Shown here piece by piece: positions 17,065-26,937 of a DNA stretch of 64,000 bases. The notes under the pieces were generated by a model, which ran no database searches, had not been told where the DNA came from, and saw only the letters and a program-made list of their open reading frames with translations. Within the stretch, counting starts at the first letter, position 1. Each line of letters starts with the position of its first letter. The stretch comes from VAZQ01 sp963721005 (GTDB lineage: Bacteria; Pseudomonadota; Alphaproteobacteria; Rhizobiales; Xanthobacteraceae), in contig CAVRHR010000007.1 of assembly GCA_963721005.1 (NCBI GenBank), forward strand, positions 434,001-498,000, in the 5' to 3' direction. The translations under genes were made by a program, and so were the position numbers.

Positions 17065-17796
17065 ATGACGCTCGGCACGGCAAAGCGAAATGGGCCTCTC
17101 CTTATCTTCCTCGGCCTGATGGGGGCGTCACTCGCCGCATTGCCGGCGCTGCCGACGATCTTGCAGGACCAGGGCTATCATCAGTTCGCCGACGTGCGCG
17201 TCTTGCTCGGCATTCCGAACGCCTGGAACGTCATCTCCAATGTTCCATTCATCCTGGTCGGCGCCGCAGGGCTCGCGCGATGTCGTGTCCATGCCGCGAG
17301 CGCCGTCATCTTTTTTGGAATCTTTCTGACCGGCTTTGGCTCGTCCTACTATCACTGGGCACCGAGCGACGGCACCTTGTTTTGGGACCGGCTGCCGATG
17401 GCGCTTGTCTTTATGGCAATCCTCGCCAGTGCGGTCGAGGAGCGCGTCGACGCTACAGCGGGTGCCATTCTCCTGTGGCCGCTGCTCCTGGTCGGCGTTT
17501 TAAGCCTGCTGCTGTGGCGCTGGACCGGCGATCTGCGGCTGTATGGCTGGGTGCAGTTTTTTCCTGGTCTGGCATTGCCATTGATGTTCTTGCTGCTTCC
17601 GCCGAAATACACCGGCACGCGTTACTGGATCGTTGCGGCGGCACTCTATGCGCTCGCCAAAGCGTTCGAGCAATTTGACGGTGCGATCTATTCGATTGGA
17701 CATTTCGTGAGCGGGCATACGCTCAAGCACCTCGCTGCGGCCGCCGCCTGCGTGGCTATCCTGAGACATTTCCACACCCGCCGGCCGATCGCATGA
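17065..17796 (+). CDS. Alkaline ceramidase-like membrane protein (CREST superfamily)
   Basis: A 243-residue protein with about seven membrane segments. It shows the family signatures in order: WNVISNVPFILVGAAGL, SSYYHWAPSDGTLFWDRLPM (Ser, His and Asp of the zinc site) and a C-terminal SGHTLKHLAAA with two further His. The CREST superfamily comprises Zn-dependent amide hydrolases such as alkaline ceramidases; the bacterial substrate is unknown. All catalytic positions look intact. The ATG at 17065 opens with MTLGTAKRN before the first helix. Confidence 0.75.
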   Translation: MTLGTAKRNGPLLIFLGLMGASLAALPALPTILQDQGYHQFADVRVLLGIPNAWNVISNVPFILVGAAGLARCRVHAASAVIFFGIFLTGFGSSYYHWAPSDGTLFWDRLPMALVFMAILASAVEERVDATAGAILLWPLLLVGVLSLLLWRWTGDLRLYGWVQFFPGLALPLMFLLLPPKYTGTRYWIVAAALYALAKAFEQFDGAIYSIGHFVSGHTLKHLAAAAACVAILRHFHTRRPIA

Positions 17797-18183
17797 GCGC
17801 GCCGCCGCAGGGTCGGGCGGGAAGCCAGACGTCCGCGAGTGTCCGTGAACCGCCGCTTAATTCTGGAGGCTAAAGGCGCGGCCTACACACGGATGCTTCA
17901 TCAGCCTGCCGGTGCCGCGTTTGACGAAATTTCGTGTTTCAGATCAAAGTGTCCGCACAAAACGCCACAACAGATCCAGCGTCCTGGGTTTCACGCAGGT
18001 ACAATTCAGACGCCCTCGAGATGATGCGGTCAATTCCATTTCTCAGCGCGTCGCACGCCCCGTCGGCATCGCTTAGATCAGCAACACGACTTTACCGTAC
18101 GTAGGAAAGTGGGTACTGTCACGCGTAGTACTGTCATGCCGGGTTGCGGGTTTAATTGATAGCCTGCCAAATGGGGAGCTCAC
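17797..18183. other. Intergenic stretch
   Basis: No gene supported. The last 30 bases contain a purine-rich stretch (AATGGGGAGCTC) that serves as ribosome site for the amidase. Confidence 0.4.
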
Positions 18184-19751
18184 ATGGCAACATTCAACGG
18201 CGAATTCAACAAGGCTGATCTAAACCGTCGATCTGTTCTCGGACTTGCAACTGGGGCTGCGATTGGGGCAGCGACAACATCTGTTTCGCAGCCTGTTGCA
18301 GCAGCCGTGCTTCGATCAGATGTTGTAATGATGGACGCCATCGCTTTGTCGAGTGCGATTCACACGCGGCAGCTCTCCTGCGTCGAAGTGATGACCGCCT
18401 ATCTCGATCACATCGACCGGCTCAATCCGAAAGTAAACGCCATTGTTGCGCTCGAGGACCGCGCCAAACTGCTAGCGCAGGCACAGGAGCGCGATGCGCA
18501 ACTTGCTCGTGGCAAATCCATGGGGCCTCTTCATGGTTTTCCGCACGCGGTAAAGGATCTCCAGCCCGTTAAAGGCATACGTTCAAACTCAGGGGTCGCC
18601 GATCCTGAAGGACTTTATTCCAGCCTCCGACAGCTTGATGGTGGATCGACTGCGTAAAGCGGGGGCGATCATCATCGGCAAGACTAACGCACCCGAATTC
18701 GGGCTGGGATCACACACCTACAACCCCGTCTACGGGACAACGCGTAACGCCTATAACCAGGCGCGCTCGGCTGGCGGGAGCAGTGGCGGAGCCGCCGTCT
18801 CGCTCGCGCTCCGGATGTTGCCCATCGCGGACGGCTCGGATTATGGCGGCAGTCTTCGAAACCCGGCCGGTTGGAACAACGTGGTTGGCTTTCGGACGAG
18901 TATCGGCCGCGTGCCGAACGACGCGCGGGATGTCTGGCTCCCTTCCATCAGCGTGACCGGGCCGATGGCGCGCAACGTGGCCGATTTGGATTTGTTGCTG
19001 TCCGTGCAAGCCGGCTACAACTCCCGCGCGCCGTTAGCCATGGAGGGAGGCGGAAGGATATTCCAGGTGCCGCTAGAAAAGGCCTTCAAGGGAAAGCGAA
19101 TCGCGTGGGCTGGCGACTTCAAGGGATACACGCCATACGAGCCGGGCGTGCTCGATACTTGTAAGGGCGCGTTGAAGGTCTTCGAGAACTCTCGGCTGTG
19201 TCGTTGAAGAGGCGCAGCCGGATTATTCGCTCGATGCGGTTTGGCGTGCCGCTCTCCGCATTCGCGGCTGGCAGCAAGGCGGGGCGATCTTCGGGTTTTA
19301 CAACGATCCCGCAAAACGTGCTCTTCTCAAGCCAGAGGCGATCTATGAAATCGAGCTCGGGCTAAAGCAGTCCGCTTATGACATTACTGCTGCATCTGTG
19401 GTTCGCTCCGAGTGGTATCAGGCTGTGCGCCGCTTCTTCGATCAGTACGACTATTTCATCGTTCCGACCGCGCAGGTATTCCCATTCGATGCTGATCTCC
19501 ATTGGCCGCAGGAGATCGCCGGCCACAAAATGGAAACGTACCACGAGTGGATGAAGGCCGTACTTCTCGTTTCCATGTCTGGCTGCCCGGCTTTGGCGGT
19601 ACCAGCCGGCTTTGGTGGCGATCAAAATCTCCCGATGGGCATTCAGATCATCGCTCCCAATCACCGCGAGATCGATTGCCTTCAGTTGGGGTATGCGTAT
19701 ACGACGGCAGCAAACTGGACCAACTCAAAGCTACCTTCGCTGCTTAGTTGA
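18184..19751 (+). pseudogene. Amidase (amidase signature family) with two frameshifts
   Basis: Three consecutive frames together encode one amidase of about 520 residues. Part 1 (18184 to about 18610) has a twin-Arg signal (NRRSVLGLATGAA) and the catalytic Lys in HAVKDLQPVKG. Part 2 (to about 19190) has SAGGSSGGAAVSLALRM and DGSDYGGSLRNPAGW with the Ser-Ser-Lys triad serines. Part 3 (to 19751) gives the C-terminal domain. The first shift needs one base gained near 18610 (reading then gives DFIPASDSLMVDRL); the second is one extra base near 19190. Either a decayed gene or two sequence errors. Confidence 0.85.
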
Positions 19752-20127
19752 CGGTTCGGACGTTGGTCCTGTCCGCCATCGCCAAGGGACACGGCGAGGC
19801 CGCCGAGCTTTGGCCCCGGGTGACGGCGCTCGGCGCCGAGCGCCGCGCGATCGAGGTGAAACTTGCCAATGAGCCCTCGAAGATGATTGCGCTCGACCCC
19901 GCCGCGCTCGCTCATTATGAGGCGTAGCTCGAGCGGCTGCAGGCGGCGATCGCGAAGGGCATCACCCGCGGCAACCCCGACTATGCCCAGGCACTCCGCG
20001 ACCTGGTCGAGACGGTGACGGTGCAGCGGGACCCGGCCGACCGGGCGGCGTCGAGGTCACGATCGCCGGCCGGCTCGATGCCCTGCTCGGCGAAAAGGCC
20101 TTCCCGAACGGGGGCCCGGGCGGCGGT
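19752..20127 (+). pseudogene. Decayed C-terminal end of a large serine recombinase
   Basis: Frames here encode IALDPAALAHYEA, a stop, LERLQAAIAKG, then YAQALRDLVETVTVQ and, in another frame, AGRLDALLGEKAFPN. These match the order and spacing of the C-terminal end of the intact recombinase at 46200-47822 (VALHPTALARYLAAVDDL, KALRDLVDAVIIH, RGRLAALAGPGLFPD). Only the last roughly 120 residues remain, with a stop and shifts. It starts directly after the amidase, marking the scar of an older integration. Confidence 0.75.
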
Positions 20128-20553
20128 GTGCGGAACTCGGCTTCTAATCCTTCGCAAGACAATGGAGTTGCAGGTGGGAAAACGAAGACCGAAGGTCTCG
20201 GAAAGCCAGCGCTCCCAGAACCCATGTTGGCGGAGCAGAACACAGCGGGGAAGCCGCAAGTCGATGCACTTGCAGATATTCAAGAGGAGCTATTCTCGAA
20301 GCTGCATCATGCGAATCTCAGATGGATGAACACCGTTCAAAATCGGGCCGATCTTGCATCCGAATTTACCGCTAAGCTAACGGCGGCTCGGTCTGTCCGC
20401 GAAACGGTGTCAGCCTGCCAAGAGTGGGTTCGCCAACGGATGGAAATGGCTGAAGAGGATGCGAAGCAACTCTGGGCGGATTCCGAGGCGTTCATGGATA
20501 CTGCCGCGCGATTGGTCTCCAATTGGGGTTCAAATCGTAGGACCAAAACCTGA
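20128..20553 (+). CDS. Phasin-family protein, 5' end fused to recombinase remnant
   Basis: Up to 141 residues. The C-terminal part (from about residue 45) reads like a phasin: ADIQEELFSKLHHANLRWM, ADLASEFTAKLTAARSV, ACQEWVRQRMEMAEEDAKQL, with amphipathic helices. Phasins coat polyhydroxyalkanoate granules. The frame upstream of GTG 20128 runs without stop into recombinase-tail sequence (GEKAFPNGGPGGG), so the first residues are a chimera. An ATG at 20224 (MLAEQNTAGKPQ) is a more natural start. Confidence 0.65.
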   Translation: MRNSASNPSQDNGVAGGKTKTEGLGKPALPEPMLAEQNTAGKPQVDALADIQEELFSKLHHANLRWMNTVQNRADLASEFTAKLTAARSVRETVSACQEWVRQRMEMAEEDAKQLWADSEAFMDTAARLVSNWGSNRRTKT

Positions 20554-20598
20554 CCGATGTTCTCTTGCTGACAATTCTGTTCCAGTTTGAACTGCCCG

Positions 20599-21285
20599 CT
20601 ACACCGTTTCAATGCCACCGGAGTCAGTGAGAAAGCACAGTGGTCCGGTCTGGTTGTCAGAGAAAGCAGCTGCGGTAAGCGGTCCGCCCATTACAGCTCC
20701 CGTATCAAGGTTGAGCCGATGGCGGCGAAGGTCGGGCCGTCGAGTGTTTGTCGGCGTGTGACCGTGGACGATGAGACGCCCGGGATCGATGGAATCTGCG
20801 AGGGTGAGAAATGGCTCTCGTATCCATGTCAGCACGTCGGGAAATTGCTTGTCCAACGGGCGTTCAAGATCAACACCGGCATGGACGAAGAAGCGGCGTC
20901 CATCATCCAAACAGGTCGATAGACCTCGTAGCCAGGAAATCACGTCTTTGGGGATATCCTCCGGTCGGCTCACTCCAAAGCTTTTCAAGGTTGGCAGCCC
21001 ACCGTTTGATATCCATCGGTCATATGAGTGCGAACCTCGGCACGCGAGCAGGAGCATTTCCTCATGGTTTCCACGAAGACAGGTAACTTGGCCCGGGCAC
21101 TCCTTCTGCAATGATATCAATCTGGCGATTACCGCCGCGCTATCGGGGCCACGGTCCACGTAATCCCCAAGGAAGACAAAGCGACGTTGACAATTCCCAT
21201 TCCAGTTTTGGCAAGCGTCCAAGAGGCGCGCGAGCGCAGCGTCACACCCGTGAACGTCGCCGATTGAGAATGTGTAGAACGTCAT
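20599..21285 (-). CDS. Calcineurin-like metallophosphoesterase (PrpA/ApaH type)
   Basis: A 228-residue protein with all metal-binding motifs of the PPP-type phosphoesterases: IGDVHGC (residues 8-14), LGDYVDRGPDS, LRGNHEEMLL, and later His motifs FFVHAGV and IVHGHTPT. The family contains serine/threonine protein phosphatases and diadenosine tetraphosphatases; short bacterial members of this length are usually called serine/threonine phosphatases. All catalytic residues appear intact. It is convergent with the phasin gene and stands alone. Confidence 0.88.
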   Translation of the reverse strand: MTFYTFSIGDVHGCDAALARLLDACQNWNGNCQRRFVFLGDYVDRGPDSAAVIARLISLQKECPGQVTCLRGNHEEMLLLACRGSHSYDRWISNGGLPTLKSFGVSRPEDIPKDVISWLRGLSTCLDDGRRFFVHAGVDLERPLDKQFPDVLTWIREPFLTLADSIDPGRLIVHGHTPTNTRRPDLRRHRLNLDTGAVMGGPLTAAAFSDNQTGPLCFLTDSGGIETV

Positions 21286-21500
21286 ATGATGGTTTCATGT
21301 TTGAGCAACTGCGGCATGCGCAACCTGGACGCCGCTTTACTTCGGTGTTTTGATGGCCTTTTCGCCAAGTTAACAGGATGGGTCAGCGATTGTGACCATT
21401 CGATGACGATGGGGCAATCCGTATGTTGGGTTTGGCTTCAATTGTGCTTACCGCGAGTTTATAATGGTTTTCCTGTCGCGTGTAGTATGCTTAGATTTTG

Positions 21501-21761
21501 ATGAGGCCTTCCGTGACTGAATTCACTGATCGAATTGTGCAGATTTTGTCGGAGTGCCCGTATGGCCTAACGGCGCGCGAGGTCGCCGATAGACTGGGAA
21601 TGTCGTCTCGAAATGTGAGTTCTCAGCTAAGCAGGCTTGCGGCTTATGGCATTATCAAAAAGACGCGCGGCAGAACCGTCGCCGCCGGTGCAATGACTGG
21701 CATTTTTTCCATGCGACCGAAATCGATCAGTTCGAGTCGCGCCACCGAGTCGACGAAATAG
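21501..21761 (+). CDS. Small winged-helix DNA-binding protein
   Basis: An 86-residue protein whose residues 10-60 form a winged helix-turn-helix (IVQILSECPYGLTAREVADR, MSSRNVSSQLSRLAAYGIIK). The rest is a short Ser-rich tail with no effector domain. Start uncertain: ATG 21501 or GTG 21513. The surroundings are AT-richer than the average of the window, which suggests acquired DNA. Confidence 0.55.
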   Translation: MRPSVTEFTDRIVQILSECPYGLTAREVADRLGMSSRNVSSQLSRLAAYGIIKKTRGRTVAAGAMTGIFSMRPKSISSSRATESTK

Positions 21762-21807
21762 AACTGCTTGTGGGCCTGTCCAGGCTCTCCGCTAAGGATT
21801 CTCAGTA

Positions 21808-22086
21808 TCAGCGGAAGTCAAAGAACTGGCCACAATCTTGAGGTTCTGCTCGCTGAGCCGATAACTGGATCGTCAGACACCTTCCAATGGCATCCTCATT
21901 GAACCAGCCCGCGAGATTTACGACGACTTCGTCTGTATCGGACTGGTTCAGCTGCTTATAAAGATTTAGAAGCAATTCACGCTTGATGTAGAGTCTGCCG
22001 ATTGCATCTGGCGATTTCGGCTTGGTTTTGTCCTTCGGTCGCAATTTTCCGAGTGATAGGTTTCTATTGGGCTTTGATTTCGTCAC
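21808..22086 (-). CDS. Hypothetical basic protein
   Basis: A 92-residue protein with a Lys/Pro/Asn-rich start (TKSKPNRNLSLGKLRPKDK) and a more globular C-terminal half (LYIKRELLLNLYKQLNQSD, VVVNLAGWFNEDAIG). The GTG at 22086 is preferred over ATG 22146 because AAAAGGA lies 8 bases before it. Low GC for this window. No family recognised. Confidence 0.5.
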   Translation of the reverse strand: MTKSKPNRNLSLGKLRPKDKTKPKSPDAIGRLYIKRELLLNLYKQLNQSDTDEVVVNLAGWFNEDAIGRCLTIQLSAQRAEPQDCGQFFDFR

Positions 22087-22376
22087 GTGATCGTTCCTTT
22101 TCTTATTGTTTTTAAGTGACGGAAGTGGCGCTATTGATGCGGTCATTGTTTAAATCGCTTCCTTTTTCTCATTCATTGTCGTCCTCCGTCCGTTTGAAAT
22201 CGCCGAAGGTGAAAAAGCGTCGGAAGGAAAGCTTCGCCCTAGGGCGTGTACTCGCAAATCCAAGCGGCTTGGATCACGCGTTTGATGTCCGCTATGCCCC
22301 TGAAAAGCGGCGCGAAAGCGGACGTCGTCCGAGGTCTGGGTCGGGCCAGGAACGGACATCTCCACCAGTCCGAGTC

Positions 22377-23186
22377 CTAACCGGTATGATTGCCCCGGCG
22401 GAACCCTGTGGCTGCCGGTGTCACTGTGACGAGCGTCACGCTAAAGCGCTCGACGTTGTTGCCGCTGGCGTCGCAGCCGGGCGCACCACAGGAAAATCCC
22501 GACCGACTACCTTGTCGAAGTCGAAGCCAAGTGGGAAGTCGCCTCGCGAGCTGGGGATCGCCTTCGATTGACAGCGTTTTGCCCTCCACCCCATGCCAAA
22601 TCGCATGGCCCAGATAGACCGCCACGAAGTCGGCGATCTTTCCGCGAAAAATCAGATCGATTGGAAAGCCCGGATCCTTGACACATATATCGACGCCCGA
22701 GCGCTCCAGAAGTAGCCACATGATGCGAAACTTGGTCCAACTCGCTGGTACGCCGGAAAACTCGAAACGTACGACAACGCGATGATCCGGCAGCGCGCCT
22801 AAATCGGCGCGCTTGCGGAAGCCCCACATTAGGAGACTTGGATCGAGGTCGTCAGGCTTGAGCCGGTCGCGCGCATGTACCAACCCCCAATGACCGAGCG
22901 CACTCACGACCGAGCGAAAGGCGTCGCCCGCCGGCGTCAGCAAATACTCATGGCCGATCCCATCGTCGCGGAGCCGTCGCTCGATAATCCCGTGATCCTC
23001 AAGTTCCCGCAAGCGAGTGACCAGCACGGCGCGTGATATGAGCGGCACGCCACGATGGATGTCGTTGAAAGTGCGCATGCCCGCCATAAGTTCGCGCATG
23101 ACGAGCGGTGTCCAGCGAGTGGCAAAAATCTCGGATGCCTTCGCGATCGGACAAAATTGCCCATAACCTGTTTGCATGGCTGACAT
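22377..23186 (-). CDS. HxlR-type transcriptional regulator
   Basis: About 269 residues. Residues 10-105 are a HxlR/MarR-like winged helix: CPIAKASEIFATRWTPLVM, then ELMAGMRTFNDIHRGVPLIS and RLRELEDHGIIERR. The C-terminal domain (to QLARRLPTWLRL) is a ligand-type domain seen in related rhizobial regulators. After WLRL the read frame becomes poor, while the frame shifted by one base reads DKVVGRDFPVVRPAATPA and stops at 22436, which fits the family better. So one extra base near 22515 probably alters the last 40 residues. Divergent from the DUF6152 gene, which it may control. Confidence 0.75.
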   Translation of the reverse strand: MSAMQTGYGQFCPIAKASEIFATRWTPLVMRELMAGMRTFNDIHRGVPLISRAVLVTRLRELEDHGIIERRLRDDGIGHEYLLTPAGDAFRSVVSALGHWGLVHARDRLKPDDLDPSLLMWGFRKRADLGALPDHRVVVRFEFSGVPASWTKFRIMWLLLERSGVDICVKDPGFPIDLIFRGKIADFVAVYLGHAIWHGVEGKTLSIEGDPQLARRLPTWLRLRQGSRSGFSCGAPGCDASGNNVERFSVTLVTVTPAATGFRRGNHTG

Positions 23187-23348
23187 TGAACCACGTCCGG
23201 GCGTGCGCAGCCAGTTCGAAAAACAGACTTGTTGGGTAAGCACACCGCGCCCATACTGAACATATCAGACCTTGTATCTCACCGGCCGATACGACAGTGT
23301 CCCTGTCGTATCGGCCGTTGACCGCCAGCGGGCGGAAGGGAAAACACT

Positions 23349-23744
23349 ATGACTAAATCTTCGATCTGCATCGTCGCCCTAGTGTCGGTTGGCCTTGCGC
23401 TAGCCACAGCGACGGGTGCCGCGATGGCGCATCACTCGTTTGCGATGTTTGACACCCAACATCCGATTGAAATCTCGGGCACGGTGAAGGAGTTCAGGTT
23501 TGTCAGCCCACACTCCGTGCTGATAGTGGTGGTGAAGGGTCAAGACGGAGTCGTTACGACTTGGACTCTCGAAAGCCCGCCGCCAGGCATTATGGCGCGA
23601 CAGGGGGTGACCGCCAATAGCTTTAAGCCCGGCGATTTGTTCAAGGGCATGATCAATCCGCTGCACAGCGGTGAGGCGGGCGGCTCCTACTTTCCGCCTC
23701 AGGTCAATTTATCCAATGATGTTTCGATCGCCGCGCCCAAATAG
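23349..23744 (+). CDS. DUF6152 family exported protein
   Basis: A 131-residue protein with a signal peptide ending near AMA and then the family hallmark HHSFAMFD. The rest is a small beta-rich domain (ISGTVKEFRFVSPHSVLIVV). Signal and His-rich start place it in the periplasm. Function unknown. It is followed after 41 bases by another exported protein gene, with which it likely forms an operon, and is divergent from the HxlR regulator. Confidence 0.75.
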   Translation: MTKSSICIVALVSVGLALATATGAAMAHHSFAMFDTQHPIEISGTVKEFRFVSPHSVLIVVVKGQDGVVTTWTLESPPPGIMARQGVTANSFKPGDLFKGMINPLHSGEAGGSYFPPQVNLSNDVSIAAPK

Positions 23745-23785
23745 CGCCGACATTTCCGTGGGCCCGACAGAAATGGGAGGAGAGG

Positions 23786-24622
23786 ATGCCGTTTCGAAGC
23801 ATGATGGGTTGGGCGATGGCCATCGCTGTGATCGCGGGGCCAGTTGCTGCTCAGCAGCTGTTTGACGAAAGCAAATATCCCGCGTTCGAGGGCCAGTGGA
23901 TCAGAATCGGGCCTATCGAAAGATACGACCCGACCAAACCTCCCGCCCGCGGACAACAAGCACCTCTCACACCGGAGTATCAGGCGATTTTCGAGGCCAA
24001 TCTCGCCGAGGTGGCCAAAGGTGGATTCGGAGACGATCCGGTCTATACCTGCATCCTGGAAGGCATGCCCAGGGCAATGAATCTCATATTGCCGATGGAA
24101 TTCGTCATCAAACGCAACACCACGTACATCCATATGGAATACCTGGGCATGATTCGCCGCATCTACACAGATGGTCGCGATTATCCGAAAGACGAGGCAC
24201 CGTCCTGGATGGGTTATTCGATCGGCAAATGGATCGAGGACGGTAACGGCCGCTACGCCGAACTTGAAGTCGAGACCCGCAATTTAAAAAATCCGCGAAC
24301 TTTCGACAGCAGCGGCTTGCCGCTGCACAAGGATGGCCAGACGATCGTCAAGGAGCAATTCTACCTGGACAGGGCGAACGCGGACCTGCTGTATGACCAG
24401 GTTACGACTTACGACCACGCGCTCACCCGACCATGGACGGTCACGAAGACCATGCGCCGCGAACCCAAGCCGATCTGGGTCGAGTCCGTCTGCGCTGAGA
24501 ACAACCTCCAGGTCAACATCGGCAACGAGCACTACATGCTGAACGAAGTGGGCGAGCTAATGCCCGCCAAGAAGGACCAACCACCACCGGATTTAAGGCA
24601 TTTCAACCAACCAAAGAAATAA
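23786..24622 (+). CDS. Exported protein of unknown function, partner of DUF6152
   Basis: A 278-residue protein: signal peptide to residue 22 (MAIAVIAGPVAAQ), then a soluble domain with FEGQWIRIGPIERYDP, LPMEFVIKRNTTYIHMEYLG and RPWTVTKTMRREP. It resembles the soluble hypothetical proteins often found beside DUF6152 genes; the fold could be lipocalin-like, which is inference. GGGAGGAGAGG lies before the ATG. The end is Lys/Pro-rich. Confidence 0.7.
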   Translation: MPFRSMMGWAMAIAVIAGPVAAQQLFDESKYPAFEGQWIRIGPIERYDPTKPPARGQQAPLTPEYQAIFEANLAEVAKGGFGDDPVYTCILEGMPRAMNLILPMEFVIKRNTTYIHMEYLGMIRRIYTDGRDYPKDEAPSWMGYSIGKWIEDGNGRYAELEVETRNLKNPRTFDSSGLPLHKDGQTIVKEQFYLDRANADLLYDQVTTYDHALTRPWTVTKTMRREPKPIWVESVCAENNLQVNIGNEHYMLNEVGELMPAKKDQPPPDLRHFNQPKK

Positions 24623-25039
24623 GCGGGCGGAGACTGTCAATCCAGATCGCGTGACTGCAGAAGATGATGAGATGGGGCCTCCGCCCTATGGCTGCGCGGT
24701 TATGTCCCCGTTCCGCGTGAAGAAGTCGCGTAACCTTCCGCTCGGATCGGATTCCCAGCCGGACGGGACACGGGGCGAGCACGCACGTGACCGCTCTGGG
24801 TCAACAACGGCTATGCTCTGATGGAGCAAAACGAGTCCGCTTCGCCCCTGATAGCCGACCTAGCGCGGACATTCCGGAAGGTCGCAAACGGGCCATTTGC
24901 AGGCGCTCGCGCTTGCAACAAAGTCGAACCCCGCGTCCATTGTTGGCTCTGCTTCCCCCCGTGCCGGAAAAAGGGCTTAGTTGAGGCCCCTTCTTGACGC
25001 TGGCGTGAGCGGGAACGACGATCGATTGGGGGCTACAAC
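24623..25039. other. Intergenic stretch
   Basis: No gene supported. The middle part (24820-24900, GCGGACATTCCGGAAGG region) recalls the short rhizobial intergenic repeats but is too degenerate to define. Confidence 0.35.
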
Positions 25040-26185
25040 ATGCGATTGCCCGACTGTCATAATTTCCATGATTTTCGACAACTGGCTAGGCGACGGCTGC
25101 CAAGTCCGATCTTCCATTACATCGATGGAGCGGCGGACGACGAGGTGTCCTATCGCCGGAATACGGCAAGCTTTGAGCGTTGTGATCTCGTGCCCAATGT
25201 TCTGCGCGGGGCTCAGGCTGTTGATATTTCAGTCACTGTCATGGGCCAAAAACTTGCAATGCCTTTCTATTGCTCTCCTACCGCGCTACAGCGCCTGTTC
25301 CACCATCGGGGCGAACTGGCTGTCGCAGCTGCCGCGGCAAAATTCGGTACAATGTTTGGCGTATCTTCACTCGGCACGGTCAGTTTGGAGGAATTGCGCA
25401 AGGCGCACGATACGCCACAGGTTTATCAATTTTATTTTCACAAGGACCGCGGTCTCAACCGCGCCATGATGCGACGCGCCAAAGAGGCTAACGTCAATAT
25501 AATGATGCTGACCGTGGATAGTATCACTGGCGGCAATCGCGAGCGCGACCTACGCTCCGGGTTTTCCATTCCGTTAAGGCTGACGCTCGGTGGAATGCTC
25601 CAGTTTGCGATCAAGCCAACGTGGGGCATCAATTACCTCACCCGTGAAAGCTTCAAACTGCCTCAGCTAGACCAGCACGTCGACATGAGTGGCGGGGCCG
25701 TATCGATCGGCCGGTATTTTACCGAGATGCTCGATCCTTCCATGAATTGGGACGATGTGGCTGAAATGGTTCGGATATGGGATGGCCAATTTTGTCTCAA
25801 AGGAATTATGTCGGTAGCGGATGCGAAGCGCGCGGTCGAGATAGGCTGTACCGGCATCGTAGTGTCGAACCATGGTGGTCGGCAGTTAGACGGTTCGCGA
25901 GCACCCTTTGACCAACTGTCCGAAATCGTAGACGCCGTCGCTGATCAAATCGACGTGCTTATGGACGGAGGAATCCAGCGTGGAACGCACGTCCTAAAGG
26001 CGCTTTCGCTTGGGGCCAAATCCGTTGGAGTCGGGCGCTTCTATCTCTTTCCCTTGGCGGCGGCTGGTCAAGCGGGCGTTGAACGGGCGCTTGGCCTAAT
26101 GCGGGCGGAGATCGAACGGGGAATGAAACTCATGGGCTACACAGCGATTGACCAACTGTCACGCGACAATCTGCAATTCAGATAG
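25040..26185 (+). CDS. FMN-dependent alpha-hydroxyacid oxidase/dehydrogenase (LldD-like)
   Basis: A 381-residue protein of the L-lactate dehydrogenase/glycolate oxidase family. It starts PDCHNFHDFRQLARRRLPSP, has YIDGAADDE, the FMN-binding AMPFYCSPTALQRLFH, the active-site segment VVSNHGGRQLDG (catalytic His) and VLMDGGIQRGTHVLKAL and GRFYLFPLAAAGQ near the end. It oxidises an L-2-hydroxyacid, passing electrons to O2 or quinone; the exact substrate is not readable. Full family length, no frame problem. Start ATG 25040 after GGGGGC. Stands alone. Confidence 0.9.
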   Translation: MRLPDCHNFHDFRQLARRRLPSPIFHYIDGAADDEVSYRRNTASFERCDLVPNVLRGAQAVDISVTVMGQKLAMPFYCSPTALQRLFHHRGELAVAAAAAKFGTMFGVSSLGTVSLEELRKAHDTPQVYQFYFHKDRGLNRAMMRRAKEANVNIMMLTVDSITGGNRERDLRSGFSIPLRLTLGGMLQFAIKPTWGINYLTRESFKLPQLDQHVDMSGGAVSIGRYFTEMLDPSMNWDDVAEMVRIWDGQFCLKGIMSVADAKRAVEIGCTGIVVSNHGGRQLDGSRAPFDQLSEIVDAVADQIDVLMDGGIQRGTHVLKALSLGAKSVGVGRFYLFPLAAAGQAGVERALGLMRAEIERGMKLMGYTAIDQLSRDNLQFR

Positions 26186-26402
26186 TTGTTTCACGGTCGT
26201 TATCGTTGTGAGAGTGTCCCATCGGCGTTGTTGCGGCGTAGCACCGTCGAAGGTCGGCTCAGGGGTCATAACCCGTAATCCTAAGACCGGGTAAATGTTT
26301 TCCGGTCGCCCCCGAAAGCGGACTCAACCGACAGCCACCCGCCCCAATCTGCCACATTGGGAACCGTGACAGAGCGGCGTCTCCTCGTTCATCATTCGAA
26401 GT

Positions 26403-26807
26403 ATGAGGAGAAAACTCGCACCGAAGATCATCGAATATCTGAAAGCCCCGGGTCCCAAGCGCCTCGACGTATGGGACACAGTCCTACAAGGCTTCGGAGT
26501 GCGGGTTTCCCCAACCGGGCGTAAGGTCTGGTTCGCTGTCGTTCGTTGCATTGGTCGCCAAAAGCGGGTCACGATCGGCACCTACCCTGCCATTTCCCTG
26601 GCCGAGGCGCGCGATCAGGCGCGCAAAGTCATTCGCGACGCTCAATTGGGCGTCGTCGAGCAGCCACCGGCCCCAGCCGCGCTGACATTCGGCGAAACCG
26701 TTCCCCTCTTTATCCGGTTGTATGCGGAGCCGAAGAACCGGGGTTGGAAGGAGTCCGAAAGGCTCCTGGGCAAGTTCCAGGCGCTTTCGGCCAAGCAGCA
26801 TTATTGA
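26403..26807 (+). pseudogene. Truncated tyrosine integrase (Arm-binding domain only)
   Basis: A 134-residue frame that starts like phage-type integrases (LAPKIIEYLKAPGPKRLDVWD, FGVRVSPTGRKVW, IGTYPAISLAEARDQA) and reaches the beginning of the core-binding domain (LTFGETVPLFIRLYA), then stops at about one third of the usual length. The catalytic domain with the Tyr is absent from all nearby frames. A remnant of a former integrated element. Confidence 0.8.
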
Positions 26808-26937
26808 CCAGGTGCGAGGTATCTGGGAGTGTGCAAAAAACAGCATCGGGCCAAAGTTGGTTCTGGGACTGAAAAGACCTAGTTCGCGCAGGCCACTGCA
26901 AGGCCCCGCGGGAGGTCACCAACCCAGACCGGGTAAT

